From Pholiota molesta (lineage: Eukaryota > Basidiomycota > Agaricomycetes > Agaricales > Strophariaceae), in the NCBI GenBank assembly GCA_014925825.1, contig JACGCK010000218.1, positions 1-64,000 of the forward strand: a stretch of 64,000 bases of DNA, written 5' to 3'. Numbering within the stretch: the stretch's first letter is position 1; each line of letters begins with the position of its first letter. The notes under the pieces are model-generated. The model saw nothing but the letters and a program-made list of their open reading frames with translations. It was not told the origin of the DNA and searched no databases. Positions 33,909 to 46,211 of this stretch are shown piece after piece. The position numbers and the translations under genes were made by a program.

Positions 33909-36866
33909 CCGTCAGCAGTATCACTGGCAGTGCGATGGGGTCCACAGTCCGAGTGGTATCGGTTGATACTCAGAACAAGCGAGATATTATGGGGGGTCGG
34001 AAAGTGGGTATCGGCGTGAGTATGATGAGAGAATGTCCAAAGAATGTCCGTCCGCGTCGCTGCACAAGTATGGCGATATCTGTTGAGAAGATCCCAGAAT
34101 ATTGCCGTCCGGGAACGCGCCGGGATTCTTTACCGTGGTCAGAAGGACTTGAGTGCCCCACGCGGCAGAATTAAGGAATTATTGAGGGACTGCGAGTTGG
34201 GATATGGCAGACCGGCATGCCTCAATGGTGGTAGTGGAGGACAAAGGACAAATGGGGAGGCTACTCAGATCTTTCCCAGTGTTTCCCCCACATCACCGCC
34301 AGCCCCGAATGGATTCAGGAACAACGCGTGCGTACATCCGTCATTCGTCTTGGCGCCCATGTTACCTTTAATTGCATTGCTTATTATCTCTGCATATTCT
34401 TGCAGTCATATCCTACTTCCAAGCTTACAAGAACGATGTGTAAATAAACATGAAAGCAACATGAGAGTGTTTAAATAATAAAAATATGATAAAATCGATT
34501 TCAGATTGTGTCCGAGGTGGACGAAGCTATTCATAACTTTTCTTCCTGCGTGCAATCGGGATGCGTCCAAAAATACTATCGCAGTTATGTCTGCGAGCAA
34601 GACGACTCTCTAATAACATCGCAGCAGCCTGCCTACAACCGGTTTACGAGGTATCGTTCGATTGTTCCAACTCGATCCCATCAAAATGTCCAAATTGGGG
34701 AGGAAAAGGTCCGCACCCCTTGATCCCATCACATGCCTCCCGTGCCGCCCTCCGCCAAGTTTCCATTCTTCCGAGAATACCATTCGAGCACTATTTATAT
34801 TTGTCAGCGTTCCCACAATGTAAATAATAAGAATATCTTAATGTTTGCGCAAATGAGTACCCATCTGAGTTTTTCTACAACATATAACACTCTAGGTAGT
34901 GTCTTCATGAATAATTTTGACCATTTGGAGTGTAAAATAGTACATACATAACCACCATATGTAGGTGAATTTCTTTGCCATGTCATAGTCACACAGCTGT
35001 GCAGGTTTCAAACTCCATTGGTACGCGCCATCACCGGCATCAATGCGGCAGAATGCAGCAAACCTTAAGCCGACCACTACTTATTCAGCTGCCGACATAT
35101 ATTTGGCACGGGTTTGGCGTGAACCTTCAGATTATATTCATATTTATTACTCTATTACGGGGAGGGCCGAGCCATCAACGGGATATCCGGTCTGGAGGCT
35201 TTGCGGGCTCTGAAGGGTCGTTTGATGGGATCGAGTTGGAACAATCGAACTATGACTCCCGGTTTACATGAGATTCAGTCTGACATATGTCAAGCTTTCA
35301 CACTGTGAACAGGACAATCGTCAGAAATGAGTTCACAAATGATTTGACCTAACCTCATGAGTCCTATTAAGTATGTTGCGCCAAAATTAGACGGGCTTCG
35401 TGGGCATCCAGCATGAACGTTGGGGCATCACCATTCAGATCGTCCTCAAGCTTCCAAGTTGCGATGAAGAACCAGCGTCTGAGTGATCTTGCTCACGTTC
35501 AGATAAGACGTATACCATACCTTGTTATCTCTAAGAGTCGAGTAGTACGATCGTATTATCGTCTGATGAGACCAAAACCTGAGGTCGCTCACTTCGGACT
35601 AGTGAAGGATGGTAGCAAGAGCCAATCACCCAACACGGCACGTTCATCGGATGAAAATCGAATTGAGTCAACCCACTTAGTGCAGTCTCCGATTTGAGGC
35701 CAGACGAATGCTCCATCACCCAGTGTCGAAAGCAGATCCAGCAGTGAAAGCTTTGAAGCAATAGAGCCATATCTTCGCCACTAGTGGGAGGTTTGTTTGA
35801 CGGTGATGGATGCTTGAATATCTTTTGCTGTGGAATTCATAGTTGAATCGAAATGATTTCTACAAAATTCATATTTTCAAAATACAAACGTAGCACACCA
35901 ATATGTTACATACCTTCATGCATCCGTGGTCCGCATAATAAACGATAACTTCGCGAGATGTCCCACGAACGCAGCAGCGCGCAAGAGCCCAATTGCCACG
36001 CCAGGGAGTATATCCGTCTTAGAGGCTGAAGCAGCTACGAAGCTTTGGGAACTAGTGGATTTAGAGGTAGTCCCACTGAGCGACCTGCTGTCCATATGGC
36101 CGATGACCAGAACAATGCGGAACAGAGCTGAATCAGCGACATGAGATCGGATATTAACCCAAGGTGACATGGACAAGCCTCGCTACGTTGTGCACCAGCG
36201 CCGCAGCATAAACGCACTGCGCCACTCAGTAGACGACGTATGTATTTGACAGACTTGCGATAGCCGTTATTGAGGATATACCATTTTGTGTGAGTGGGTG
36301 GAGCGAGTGTGAATGTGTCGAAAATAGGGAATCCTCTCCGACAAGCTGTGGGCGTTCACTGTGGAGTCAAAATGGCGCTCAGGAGACCTACTAGTATCCC
36401 GCGAAAATAACAAACGACTTACACGTATGACCTGCATGCAGATTGCACGCAGTGGTTTGATCGGTCTACAGCTTGTCATTTCGTTGATCCTTGTCTTGAA
36501 GTCGTGGATACGAGTGAGAAATTTTGAATTGTCATCGTCGTGGATTGGGATCGAAATAATTGACTCGCTGAACGCGGGATGAAAAAATGGAATGCCACAT
36601 TGAAGTCGTGGTCAAGAACAAACTATTCAACTGATTGCAAAACCGGCAAACATCGGTGCATACCCCGTGCTGATCAAACGATCACTTGACAATGTACTTA
36701 CTGGCAGTGGCACAGATTGGGCACAGAATTACTCAAACCAAGTAGTGAACGTTGAACGTCTGTGGCGGTCAAGTTTCAATAGGTTTCAATCTTCGGTATT
36801 CAAACCACCACATCCCATCTCTCCCGGTCTCACTGTTTTTTTTCCGGAGTTCGTTTCCTAGGAATC
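33909..36866. other. 3-kb intergenic region, no supported gene
   Basis: Short, mutually overlapping ORFs only. A possible MITE lies at 34.64-35.27 kb. An 86-codon minus frame at 35916-36176 has a hydrophobic, Ala-rich end but no recognised family. A GAACGTTGAACGT motif lies at 36748-36760, about 110 bp before the F-box ATG. Confidence 0.4.
34638..35265. mobile_element. Possible MITE with inverted repeats of about 40 bp
   Basis: TTCGATTGTTCCAACTCGAT and the following CCCATCAAA at about 34657-34685 reappear inverted at about 35221-35250, identical over 29 bases. Weaker similarity extends outward (ACCGG and a TCATAG/TATCG stretch). The 0.6-kb interval has no ORF. Target duplications are not clear, so a plain inverted repeat is an alternative. 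Confidence 0.45.
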
Positions 36867-38279
36867 ATGCCCTCAACTTCCGAATCTTTGATTGGCAGCC
36901 CAATAAAGCAGATCCCTTATGATGTCCTAGTCGAAATTTTTGTCCATTGTCTTCCAAAATATCCTCTCCGTAATCGACAGCCGAACACGACGGTCGCACC
37001 GATGCTTCTTTGCCAAGTTTGCTCATCCTGGAGAATGGTTGCACTCACGTCCCCCACCCTCTGGACTCATCTATCTTTTTGTATCAACATCTCCTACGCC
37101 GATATCCACAGCCTGAGGGTCCTCAAGGATCAAGTTGCATTTTTGCGGTGGTGGAAGAAGAACCAGGGTTCAGTGGCTCCGTTTCTCTGCCTGGACATCT
37201 TGTGGAGAGATGATACAATTTCCAAAGATCAAGAGTGTCTGCTGGAAACACTCGAAACGAATTGCATTCTCAAATATCTATGCTCAGCCCAATATCTCGA
37301 CATCTACCGGTTCTTCTGGTGTCTGATGGAACAGTGGAATAAAGAGGGACATCAGATCGTATGCCCAAATCTACGCACTGTGGTGAAACTTGGATGGGCT
37401 GAAGACGATTTGAACCATCCCCTCCCGACTCTGCGACATCTCTTCATAAGGGACGTCACATTTCCAGATAGCAACATTATTCCAGCTCATTGGTTTACTT
37501 TGACTCATATCTCACTTCGCCAAGTTTGGATGCCTCTCAAATTCTGGTATTCCTTCATCCGTGCGATTCCAGGTCTGCAATGGAGTTTTATACATATCGA
37601 GGGACTGTCCGGTATTGGCGAGGACTATGTTGAACATGCCATGTATACCCACTCCCAACTTTCTACTCTATTTATCGCTGTACAGATGGCAGAAGGCAGT
37701 TCAGCAGAGTTCCCACTGAGCTTGCTCTTCACCAATCTTTTTCTGCCCACCCTGCGCACTCTATCGATATCCTCTAATGAGGGATCTTGGCAAGATGAGC
37801 GCGCCACTACCGAGCTATATACCGTGCTCAAATCCACCCCAGCCATCTCGACGCTTATCCTAGGAGAACGTTTTCTCTCTTTGTACGAACCAGGATACAA
37901 CACATCGACCGTTGCTGCGAGAGACGCGGCACCCGTCTGGAATCACGCAAAACAGCTGGCGCACCTACAACTCGAGCTCTGCAATACCGGTTCCAGAAAC
38001 GAAGTGGCGGTGGCAGAGGCACTCAATACCTTCGTGCGGAATGCTTTCTTCTCCGATAGCAGCTGGTTAGATCTCAAAAACCCCGCATCCCCTCTTCGGA
38101 CAATCACGATAATCGACAACATGCCATCGGAACCTCTGTTTGACAGTATTAGAAACTTCACATTGTCGAGCATTCAAAAATACGCTAAGAAAGCGCCAAA
38201 TTTCATCTTCGAGATTACTCCGGAATCGCCCTTCTGGATTGCCGCCGAAGAGTGGAATGAATGGGGTTCAACTTTTTGA
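36867..38279 (+). CDS. F-box protein (agaric expanded family)
   Basis: A single uninterrupted frame of 470 residues. Residues 12-60 form the F-box: IKQIPYDVLVEIFVHCLP, then LLCQVCSSWRMVALTSPTLW, the usual Skp1-binding pattern. The remainder has the weak leucine-rich layout of the agaric family: PLPTLRHLFIRDVTF, FTLTHISLRQVWMP, FLPTLRTLSISSNEGS, TPAISTLILGERF. A conserved-looking C-terminus follows (FDSIRNFTLSSIQKYAKKAP). Such proteins are substrate adaptors of SCF ubiquitin ligases, and agarics carry hundreds, mostly of unknown target. The lack of introns in a 1.4-kb gene is common in this family. A TATA-like or CT-rich core promoter is not evident; a CT-rich stretch lies at 36805-36850. Confidence 0.88.
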   Translation: MPSTSESLIGSPIKQIPYDVLVEIFVHCLPKYPLRNRQPNTTVAPMLLCQVCSSWRMVALTSPTLWTHLSFCINISYADIHSLRVLKDQVAFLRWWKKNQGSVAPFLCLDILWRDDTISKDQECLLETLETNCILKYLCSAQYLDIYRFFWCLMEQWNKEGHQIVCPNLRTVVKLGWAEDDLNHPLPTLRHLFIRDVTFPDSNIIPAHWFTLTHISLRQVWMPLKFWYSFIRAIPGLQWSFIHIEGLSGIGEDYVEHAMYTHSQLSTLFIAVQMAEGSSAEFPLSLLFTNLFLPTLRTLSISSNEGSWQDERATTELYTVLKSTPAISTLILGERFLSLYEPGYNTSTVAARDAAPVWNHAKQLAHLQLELCNTGSRNEVAVAEALNTFVRNAFFSDSSWLDLKNPASPLRTITIIDNMPSEPLFDSIRNFTLSSIQKYAKKAPNFIFEITPESPFWIAAEEWNEWGSTF

Positions 38280-38969
38280 GACGGGCAATCTACTTTTGTA
38301 AGTTGTTATCTCCATTGTTTAAATTGTTTAACTGAGAAGAATATTAGATCCTTTTGTTGTGTTGCTCTTGCACAATAAATGGTTTTGGCACTTGCCGCGA
38401 GTAGGGTACCAGCGCAAGTTCTAATTCCACTTACTACTCTACCGCGGACCAGACTATTTTTAATCAGACTGGCGAGCTCATAAGAAATCACTTTCCGACA
38501 GCTGCAAGTGTCTATACACTCCTGTCTACCTGCGGCTCGCCGATTATCAACCCAGGATTCTGAATGGGGGGTCGAAGACTTGTTTCCATCAACTCATCGT
38601 CTTTGCCTCATGTCAGCCGCATGAATCCTTTATATTGACCTTAGTATAGGATTTATTAAACTGTCATCATCAAGACGAACAGATGCAACGCTTATGTTGC
38701 TCTATGCCCTGACAAAATCCACTACATAATGGCATTTGAGGGGCACAGCGCTCAGTGGCAGAATCTGAGAACCGTCAGTGTAGGTTTAGAATCGACAATA
38801 GAAGGGCATACCGCACATATTCATGAGTCAAATATGATATGAACTCGGTGTCCACAAATTTTTGCAAGTAGTGCCAACATATACACATCGTATGGACGGT
38901 TTTGAATTCTCTCGTTATATCATATCTGAAAATATCCAACATGGACAGTTCGTGTAGATACACAAAGTC
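38280..38969. other. Convergent 3' spacer
   Basis: 690 bp between the stops of the F-box gene and the esterase gene. Only ORFs of 60-62 codons; nothing recognised. Confidence 0.5.
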
Positions 38970-41397
38970 TTAATTTAATTTTCTTCTCATCAAAGCCCGA
39001 CGTTGGTGGAACACAGCGGGGTCAGAATTAATGAAAGCAATTTGTTCCTTGCGATAGTCATCTGGAATGACCGTGGTATTGAGACCATTCAATTGCAATA
39101 GAACCTGTTTAACGTCAAATATGAGCGATCAACCGATTCAGACCACATATAGAAATCGTAAAATACCTCGTTTTTCTCGGTATATTGGGGCCACAGGGGA
39201 CCTATAGCACATCCGTATCAAATGCTGCCTCTGGAGTAGAAACGGACAACTTACGGGCACCGCCACGGCCATCGTTAGGATCAAGACTGGTTGCAAACGA
39301 CACCCAATAGTCGATCATCATACTGCTGAGATGAAGAGCAGGGGCAGAACGGTCAGGAGGGGCACCGAACACGAAGGTGACTTCCGATCCGTGCGAGACT
39401 ACGCGGGTCAATAATTCAGCATCGAAAATAAGGCAGTATTCTTGAAAATGTATACACACCTCCAAGTGAAGGGGGGTTGCCTGGTTGAGGCTGAGTAAAG
39501 AGATAGCCAAATGTCTTGACGCCTGCACGAGCAGCGGTCTGGATCCAGCTTCTGCGTTGACCGTGGAAGTTCAGATCACCCACTGTTCGGAGATTAGAGA
39601 ATTAATGAATAACGTTCTAGTTAATATATAGGCGAACATTAGTAGGACGTACTAATAGCAGCCTGTCTTTTGAATCCAGAAGGGAGACCGAAAGTCTCAT
39701 TCCCCGTGTTGAAGGGGCAACCGAGTGCGGGGATATCTGGGTATAATTCGAGCAATTTATCGGCAGTCGCTGTGAGGACATCTTCCGGCACGAGAGGCGG
39801 GGAGAAGCTGGCGATAATACTGGCCCGTATGTCGGCCTCGGTCAAATTGGATGTAGGTGTGAAAAGAGTGCCTGGAATATGCGCAGATAATTTAGTATGC
39901 CATTCCTTGGTCTACAAATTTGATGGCGCACCTTCATCTAAGTTTGTACCAGCAATGAAAGGAAGGCGCGCAAAATGACCCTTTTTCAAAAGACGAGAGG
40001 CAATGTCGGGGAATAGCCCTCCAGGTCCGTCGATAGTTGGATCGAAGCCAAAGAGTTCGGGTGCTTCGGCGATGGCGATATTGACACCACTGAACATCTC
40101 GGTGCTGTTGGCTTTCCTCAAACAGTCAAAAGTTTTGTCACTCGTTGCAAGAGAGGCGCATGAAGGAACCCCTGACACAAAGTTCTGCCAATCAATTTGG
40201 CGGCGCTCAGCGTTGAATTCCACCGCAGTCGCAGGCGAGCCTGATTCAAAGATCTGTGCGATAATTTTAGCTTAAACAGAAGGTGAAATATTTTTGATTG
40301 ACGTACCGCCGCTCTCGCCAGTCTTTCAATAGGCGAGTTCAAGAATAACACGGAAGTCATGATTGCTCCAGCACTTTCACCAAATACAGTAACCTGCATA
40401 CATAGGTCCAAGGGAGTGAGTCGATGACGCCAATTGAATGCTACACAGTTGCTGACCTTCTTTTTATCTCCACCGAAAGTCTCAATATTGGCCTGTACCC
40501 ATTCCAATGCCGCTAGTTGATCTTTGAGTGCAAGGTTAAGAGCGCCACGTTCGTCCGCTACCCCAGCATCATGTGAGAAATGTGTTCACACATGGAAATA
40601 ATCTCAGAACCAGTACCTTCTTTTCCTTGGGGGAAACCCAATGGCCCAAGGCGATAATTATAATTGACAAAAACGACAGGCGTTCCCTGGATAGATCCTT
40701 TAGCACTGATACACATCCATCCATGGATTTACAGAAAAGCTCACTCTGGCCACGCTTTGTGCAACGATTGCAGTCCCATTGTAGATTGATGACGCTCCAT
40801 CTTCAAAGCCGCCTCCATATCTAGAAACCCAAGTTTGTCAGCGCTATGATGGATACTTTTCGAAGAGTACATACGTCCAGAATAGCTGCAATAGTAAATT
40901 AAGATCAACAACGAGAGGCGTTAACTCCGGTCATGATGTTGTGACTCACGACTGGAAGCTTCGCATTCGATTTCGTTCCCGAGGGTCGGTAAACATTGAT
41001 GGTCAAACAATCTTCCGAAAACTCTGTGACAGACGAGCTCTTGAAGAGAGGTTATGTGAGGTTTACCCTGAAGTCGAAGATCGACTTACAGGCTGAAGGC
41101 AACCTTTACCGAAACTGCTGGCGTCGAATGTCTTCACATCTAGATGAGTTTTCAATACGGGAGGTCTGAGACGTAGATTTCCGATAGGAGGTTCGGTGTA
41201 AGGGATGCCTAGGTAAAGCGATGGGTCAATTGGCGCACAAAGCAGATGGAGCTCATACCTCCAAAGAAATCCAACTTGAACCCAGTAATATCTAGGCCGG
41301 TGATGGTGGTTTTACCCAATTTGATCTGCGGTGCAGCAGCATGCACCAGTGACAGACCACTGAAAAATCCAGCGATGGGTAGCAGCAGCATCTGCAA
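38970..41397 (-). CDS. Secreted type-B carboxylesterase/lipase (COesterase family)
   Basis: About ten exons from ATG 41397 to the stop at 38970, about 530-550 residues. The signal peptide is MQMLLLPIAGFFSGLSLVHA. The core has IPYTEPPIGNLRLRPP, the disulphide loop EDCLTINVYRPSGT, the oxyanion segment LFWTYGGGFEDGASS, VNYNYRLGPLGFPQG, LKDQLAALEWVQANIETFGG, and the nucleophile elbow VTVFGESAGAIM. The acidic residue is in FIAGTNLDEGTLFTP and the catalytic His in GVSHGSEVTFVFG, so the triad is present. It ends VIPDDYRKEQIAFINSDPAV. The intron after FPQGKE restores the frame to ADERGALNLALKDQ. It is related to Candida rugosa-type lipases and cholesterol esterases; the substrate cannot be told from sequence. 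Confidence 0.88.
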
Positions 41398-43929
41398 TTG
41401 ACAGGAGTCAGGAAGTCAAGTCGCTTAGGAGATTGTCAATTTCACCTTGCCTTTTATGTAGGCTGGGTAACGATCTCAGTGACGTTGACGCCGAACCGCT
41501 AATTGATGTAAGCGGATCGCATAATGTACGAAAGCGCACGGATCGAGTCAGCAGGTAATGGAACCTTTTTCCCAACGCATTTGCTCAAAGCTGATACTTG
41601 ACATGTGCCTGTTCCACCGCTGTGGGAAGTCAGCCCTGAGTCAGCCTCATGGAGGATAAAACAAAGATTATAATTATAGATTCTTACTATGATTTGCGTT
41701 ACTTGGAATAAGACTGTGCTCCCAAACCATATTTAGTATTCTCACGTCTGGCAACTTGATGACCAGGGCACGCTATGTAATGAGAAATCCATGAGAACTT
41801 GAGAAGACCAAAATGAAGAGAAATATGATGATAGTGCTCTTGTTCGAAGTGGTCCGTCGCCGCACTGGCGGCGTTACTTCGCATATATGTCAAGGTCGAA
41901 CGAATAGAACAAATAATTTGATATTCTCTGGATCGCTGCGGTCTGCTCGGGAATGTCTGAAGGCTGTGTGCATCGGTAAGTGTGCACAAAGAGAACGACA
42001 TTCTTTGGCATCAGGTGTGATCGTCAAAGTTGGCCATGGACCATTTGGGATATTCCGCTCTGGATTTCTACATGGGACGTGTCGATGGGGTATAAAGAGT
42101 TTTTAAAAATCGAATCTCTCTGAATGATCGGGTAGTTGTCAGTCAATACGGTGTTTCACTGAAAACAGTTTAACTTACGCGTCCTAGGCTATGTCTATAC
42201 ACGCGAAACGATGTCAGAAAAGCGAATCATAAAAATAGAGCGTTCTGACAAACATGCAATTAGGTGGGCTTCTTTGGACATCGTCGACATGAACGCACAC
42301 GCATAAGTCGAGGATGACCCTCCATGATGAATGGGCCCTCCGTCTCTGCGAACGTGGTCGTACCTATAAGAATGACGCGAAATTCTATCCATACATATAC
42401 CGGAAGGCCAAATGCACCTGAAATTTGGGATTTGAATGGCAAAAACGGGTCTATAGTCAAGTGGGTTAATTCATCAAACACTGCGCATGTTCGTTCCGGA
42501 TGTCTTCCCATATAGAACCTCTCAAGTATCGAATTGATACCTTTGAGCTGTTTTTGGTGGCTTCGAACTACGCGGATGCAATGCAGACGCGATAGCCTCT
42601 CAGATACCCGATGAGGCGAATAAAGCACGTAAAGCTTCGAAGTGGTGAGCTGTGGCTTCTATAGACCAATAAGATGTGATGAGACTCGAAGAGCTCACAA
42701 CAATTCATCTTGACATCCTTTCCTTGAATCCTGCGAGCCTGCGAGGGTTTGGTCCGCTTTTAAGAATCAGGAATTTGATACGTTGTTGGACATTGTGATC
42801 ATAAGACTTCTATGCTGCGCAGGCCATATTTTACAGTAAAGCGTTCGAGAGGTATAATGGATATATAGGCTTTGATTGCGGCGTGGTTACTGTGGTACGG
42901 GTTCAAGTTGACGTTGAGCAATGAGAAGTTAGAACGGACCCGACATTACCCAAGCATTTGCAAGACCATGTGACCTTAAATCTATTAATAAACGACCATC
43001 GAAGTATTGAAATTTGACAAAATATTGAGCGCTTACTGCTGCGTATCTGTAATATAAAATGAGTCTATTTGTTCAATGAGTACGTTTCAAAGGATTAGCT
43101 GACTGAATGCAACTGATATTTTTACAGTTCTTGGAATTATGCTGGTCGTAATTCTGAATTCATGCTCAGGACAGCTCTGGAAATATGCATTGAAAAATAC
43201 ACGACCATAGGCCTCGCATATAGATATCTGCAGTCCACGTTCATGACTGGTATTTTATGTTCTATGGCACGCCATTTGAACCAAACCTATAAACAGACAC
43301 CTGAGCAATGTCCAAAGAGATCCCTTCTGACAGACATTGAGACCTCTCGACAAACCGACCTAGTTTCAGTCGAAGTACAGCGCAATCAATTTTCGATCTA
43401 GCAGTTCAACAAGAATATGTCGTGCAGTGGGCTTCCCCAGAAAGGTGTCATGATACAGACGGACCAGCGTCCAACGAGAAGATGTGGAATGTCAATGATG
43501 CAACAAAGTTGGGAATCCAAGAAAGTCAGGACGAGAGGGTAACAAGATTATTAAAGACGTTCCAAGCCTTGACCGAGGGTTTCAACGCCCTCCGGGATAC
43601 AGATTTCGGTGGACGCTAAGAAGCATATGCGGCTAAATCGAAGCCTGGAAGGTTACATCGAAAAAATGAACGCAGAACTTGAACACCGGCTGCCATAGAG
43701 TGCCGTCAGGCTGGCGAAGATCGACAAGTTTGAGGGCAACGTTGCATGAAAATAATAGATTAGGTACAGGAAGGGCGTTTAAGTAATATTGGGGAGTAGG
43801 CTTAAGTCTTGAGGTATCGCATAGAGCCAATACTACGACTGACCCTTGGGTGCATGTAGGTAAATAATATGCTCGCGAACGTGGGCCATATACGCCATCG
43901 TTTGTTCTACACTGTATCGCATTTCTAAG
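41398..43929. other. 2.5-kb intergenic region with a possible gene remnant
   Basis: A 122-codon minus frame at 42260-42628 reads LTHLTIDPFLPFKSQISGAF and FAETEGPFIMEGHPRLM, vaguely like the C-terminal part of agaric F-box-type proteins, but has no F-box or start context. Small plus-strand ORFs at 43162-43619 are not recognised. No repeats noticed. Confidence 0.35.
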
Positions 43930-44527
43930 TCAATAAAGCGAGCGAAATAAAGGAGAAAATAAAACGCACGTAGCGACGCCTTTCTCCTTGTTCAAAGCTT
44001 TTGTAGCCATGTCTCTTGCGAACCGTGCACTGTTCAAAGTTGGGTATTTGGGAGCCAGGATCTGTCCCAGCGTATCGACTGGGGTCTCCTTGATTGCTAC
44101 TGAGAACATGCGGTCCTCCTTGGATCTTGGTTTCTTCCTCTTTGCCCTCTCCGCATCTTGGAGTTTGATGCGTAGCTCCATGCCTTTGTGTCCGAGGAGC
44201 TCTCCGGAAGTCGCTTTTAGGTATTGATCCAGACCACCTTTCTGGAATAGGTGTTAGAGCTCTTTCCGGAGGACAAAAGGTGTATGCAAGACGAACCGTC
44301 TTGATGGTCTTCAAAGCCCTAGTAGTCAACTTTAGTCGTACAGTTTCGCCCAAAATGTCGGATGTCAAGCGCTTCTGTTGAACGTTTGGTAGCCATGTTC
44401 GACGTGTTTTATGTTTCGAGAACGGGACATTGTTTCCGTATTGCTTCATCTTTCCTTGAAAAAGACCTTGCTGCGACCGCTTAAAAGGCTGAGAGACCAT
44501 CTCCCATACTGCTCGAGACGGGAACAT
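43930..44527 (-). CDS. Mitochondrial ribosomal protein bL28m
   Basis: Large-subunit mitoribosome protein (Saccharomyces MRPL24 orthologue). Exon 1 from ATG 44527 encodes MFPSRAVWEMVSQPFKRSQQ, then GLFQGKMKQYGNNVPFSKHK, TRRTWLPNVQQKRL and LGETVRLKLTTRALKTI. This is the complete bacterial L28 core: GL-G---QYGN-VSFSK-KTRR-W-PN, then L-L--RALKTI. A GT-AG intron leads to KGGLDQYLKATSGELLG, then a basic extension, RIKLQDAERAKRKKPRSKED, ending ARFARDMATKALNKEKGVAT. The exact 3' end is uncertain: a GT follows GVAT near 43972, so a further exon may replace the last few codons. The family and mitochondrial location are well supported. Met1 opens a short targeting sequence. Confidence 0.82.
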
Positions 44528-45560
44528 GGTGGCTGGTGAACGACAAAAGTTGTAAACAGCGTCTGGTTCCGAAATGGGACGGCTCTGCTTGGTTTTGATT
44601 GGAATAAAAGCCAATGGCAATATCTTGTATTAGTAAAGGCTTCCAAACTTGGAGTCGTCGACTCGCCAAGAGTCCCAAGACCCAACCTCAGTCCCATAAG
44701 TGAGTTTTTTGGTACGGAAAACAAAATTCTGAACAAAAGAATTACGGTCAATCGTATTTTATCAATTGTTTCTGATAATGGGACAATCACTTTTACCGCC
44801 ACGTTTCCCCTCCAGTGATCTCAGAATCTCCCTTCGACCACTCTTTGGGCACTCTTTTCCGTCAGAGATGTCTGCTTCCTCCAGCTATATAACCTCCAGG
44901 CAGGTGTCAGCATACGTCGAGCGCTTCGAAAGATGCCTACGGACATCTTCTTGTATCCAATGGCCAATTACATATCAAACTACCATCCCATGATAGTTAC
45001 CTTGTTGAAATGGGGGGTCATCCTTTGTCATACAGAACCGTCTTCTCTGTAACTCGACGGTATGAATTGGTTTTATTTCTGTATTACAGCTTGACTGAAC
45101 TCCGATAACACTACCTCGGTCATTTGACGTGCTGTTTTCACAAAAGATACAATAACTTGAATAAGTATGTTGGCATGACGAATGTCATATTGCTAAATTC
45201 TTAGTCCTTGTTCTTTGCTATGTTTTCTCTATGCCACGGAGGACTTCCTCATAAGGTAATCTCAAATATCTCTTCATTCCGCTTGATGTGGTTTTAACAA
45301 ATCAACGGAAAAGTGTCGTTGATATCACGCAGTCACTATTGATACTGAGTCTAAGAAAAAAGACCTCGGGTCAACTGTTGTCATATCCTTTCCTTGTTCA
45401 CGGTCGCTCATGCACAGGTTCGGTATCTTGATATCATCGACACACAACACAACCAGACCTTTCGAGGGATCATGTTACCTTGTACTGAATAGAAAGATTG
45501 TTAACTGCTCGAGCTGCAACCTGGTGCAACAAAACTTATCTTCGTAGAACTGAGATGTCA

Positions 45561-45597
45561 GGCTATAGCCTGATGCAGATCTAGCTAGATCTGCATC
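45561..45597. repeat. Adjoining perfect palindromes of 10 bp and 26 bp
   Basis: GGCTATAGCC at 45561-45570 is its own reverse complement. One base later, 45572-45597 (GATGCAGATCTAG then CTAGATCTGCATC) is a perfect 26-bp palindrome with no spacer. Long uninterrupted palindromes are rare by chance. It could bind a dimeric regulator, or be a relic of a fold-back insertion. Confidence 0.7.
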
Positions 45598-46100
45598 CTA
45601 GATGACGATTGAATCCAGGAACAGGAGCTAAAAATGACTCCGCGACGACCACCCTGTTCTTTATTTGACGGCAGATCAAACTATGTATCATAATGTATGT
45701 TTGCCCACGGTATGTAATCCTGAACAGATAAAGCATTCCCTTTGGAACACTGTTGTTCTTCTAGTTTGGTAGTAAGCGACTGAATTTCAATACAATTACT
45801 GAGGGCTGTACGCTCTCGAAGCTTGAAGCTTGAGGGAGCCTGCGCAGGCACTCTGATACGTTCACATCTGCTTGGTCTTCAGTTTTTCATCGGGATGTGT
45901 GCGAAAAATCGCTGCGTACGCCGTATAACACACATTGATCACGGTGTGGTATTAAGTACTAAGGTAATCAATCGATCTTGATCGTATGTCATTTCCGGAT
46001 TAGAGCGGATGCCGGAACCGATTGGCGAGCCTTGCCTGGAGATGGAAAGTGTTGTCCATAACACCTGTTCGACCTTCTCGACCCTTCAACTTGGTAGGAT

Positions 46101-46110
46101 GTTTATAAAA
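46101..46110 (+). promoter_or_regulatory. TATA box of the HMG-box gene
   Basis: GTTTATAAAA about 100-110 bases before ATG 46212, the only such element in the upstream 200 bp. The distance suits a short 5' leader. Confidence 0.45.
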
Positions 46111-46211
46111 TAAGATTCAGCGTAACATGGGTCCTTTCCCGACACCCCTCTGCCTATCCCCGGCATTCCTCCACGATAGGTTCTGGACGCTTCAGTGCTC
46201 ATCTTTGTCCA

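Larger units (their letters stand above)
44528..46211. other. Divergent promoter region of bL28m and HMG-box genes
   Basis: 1.7 kb without a supported gene. It holds two adjoining perfect palindromes at 45561-45597, a CGAAGCTTGAAGCTTGAG motif at 45818-45835, and a TATA box near 46103. Confidence 0.45.

Noticed and set aside
42260..42628. Possible F-box-type C-terminal remnant
   Set aside because: Similarity too vague to annotate; no F-box and no splice partners.
43162..43619. Small plus-strand ORFs possibly forming a gene
   Set aside because: No recognisable protein and no clear intron joins them.
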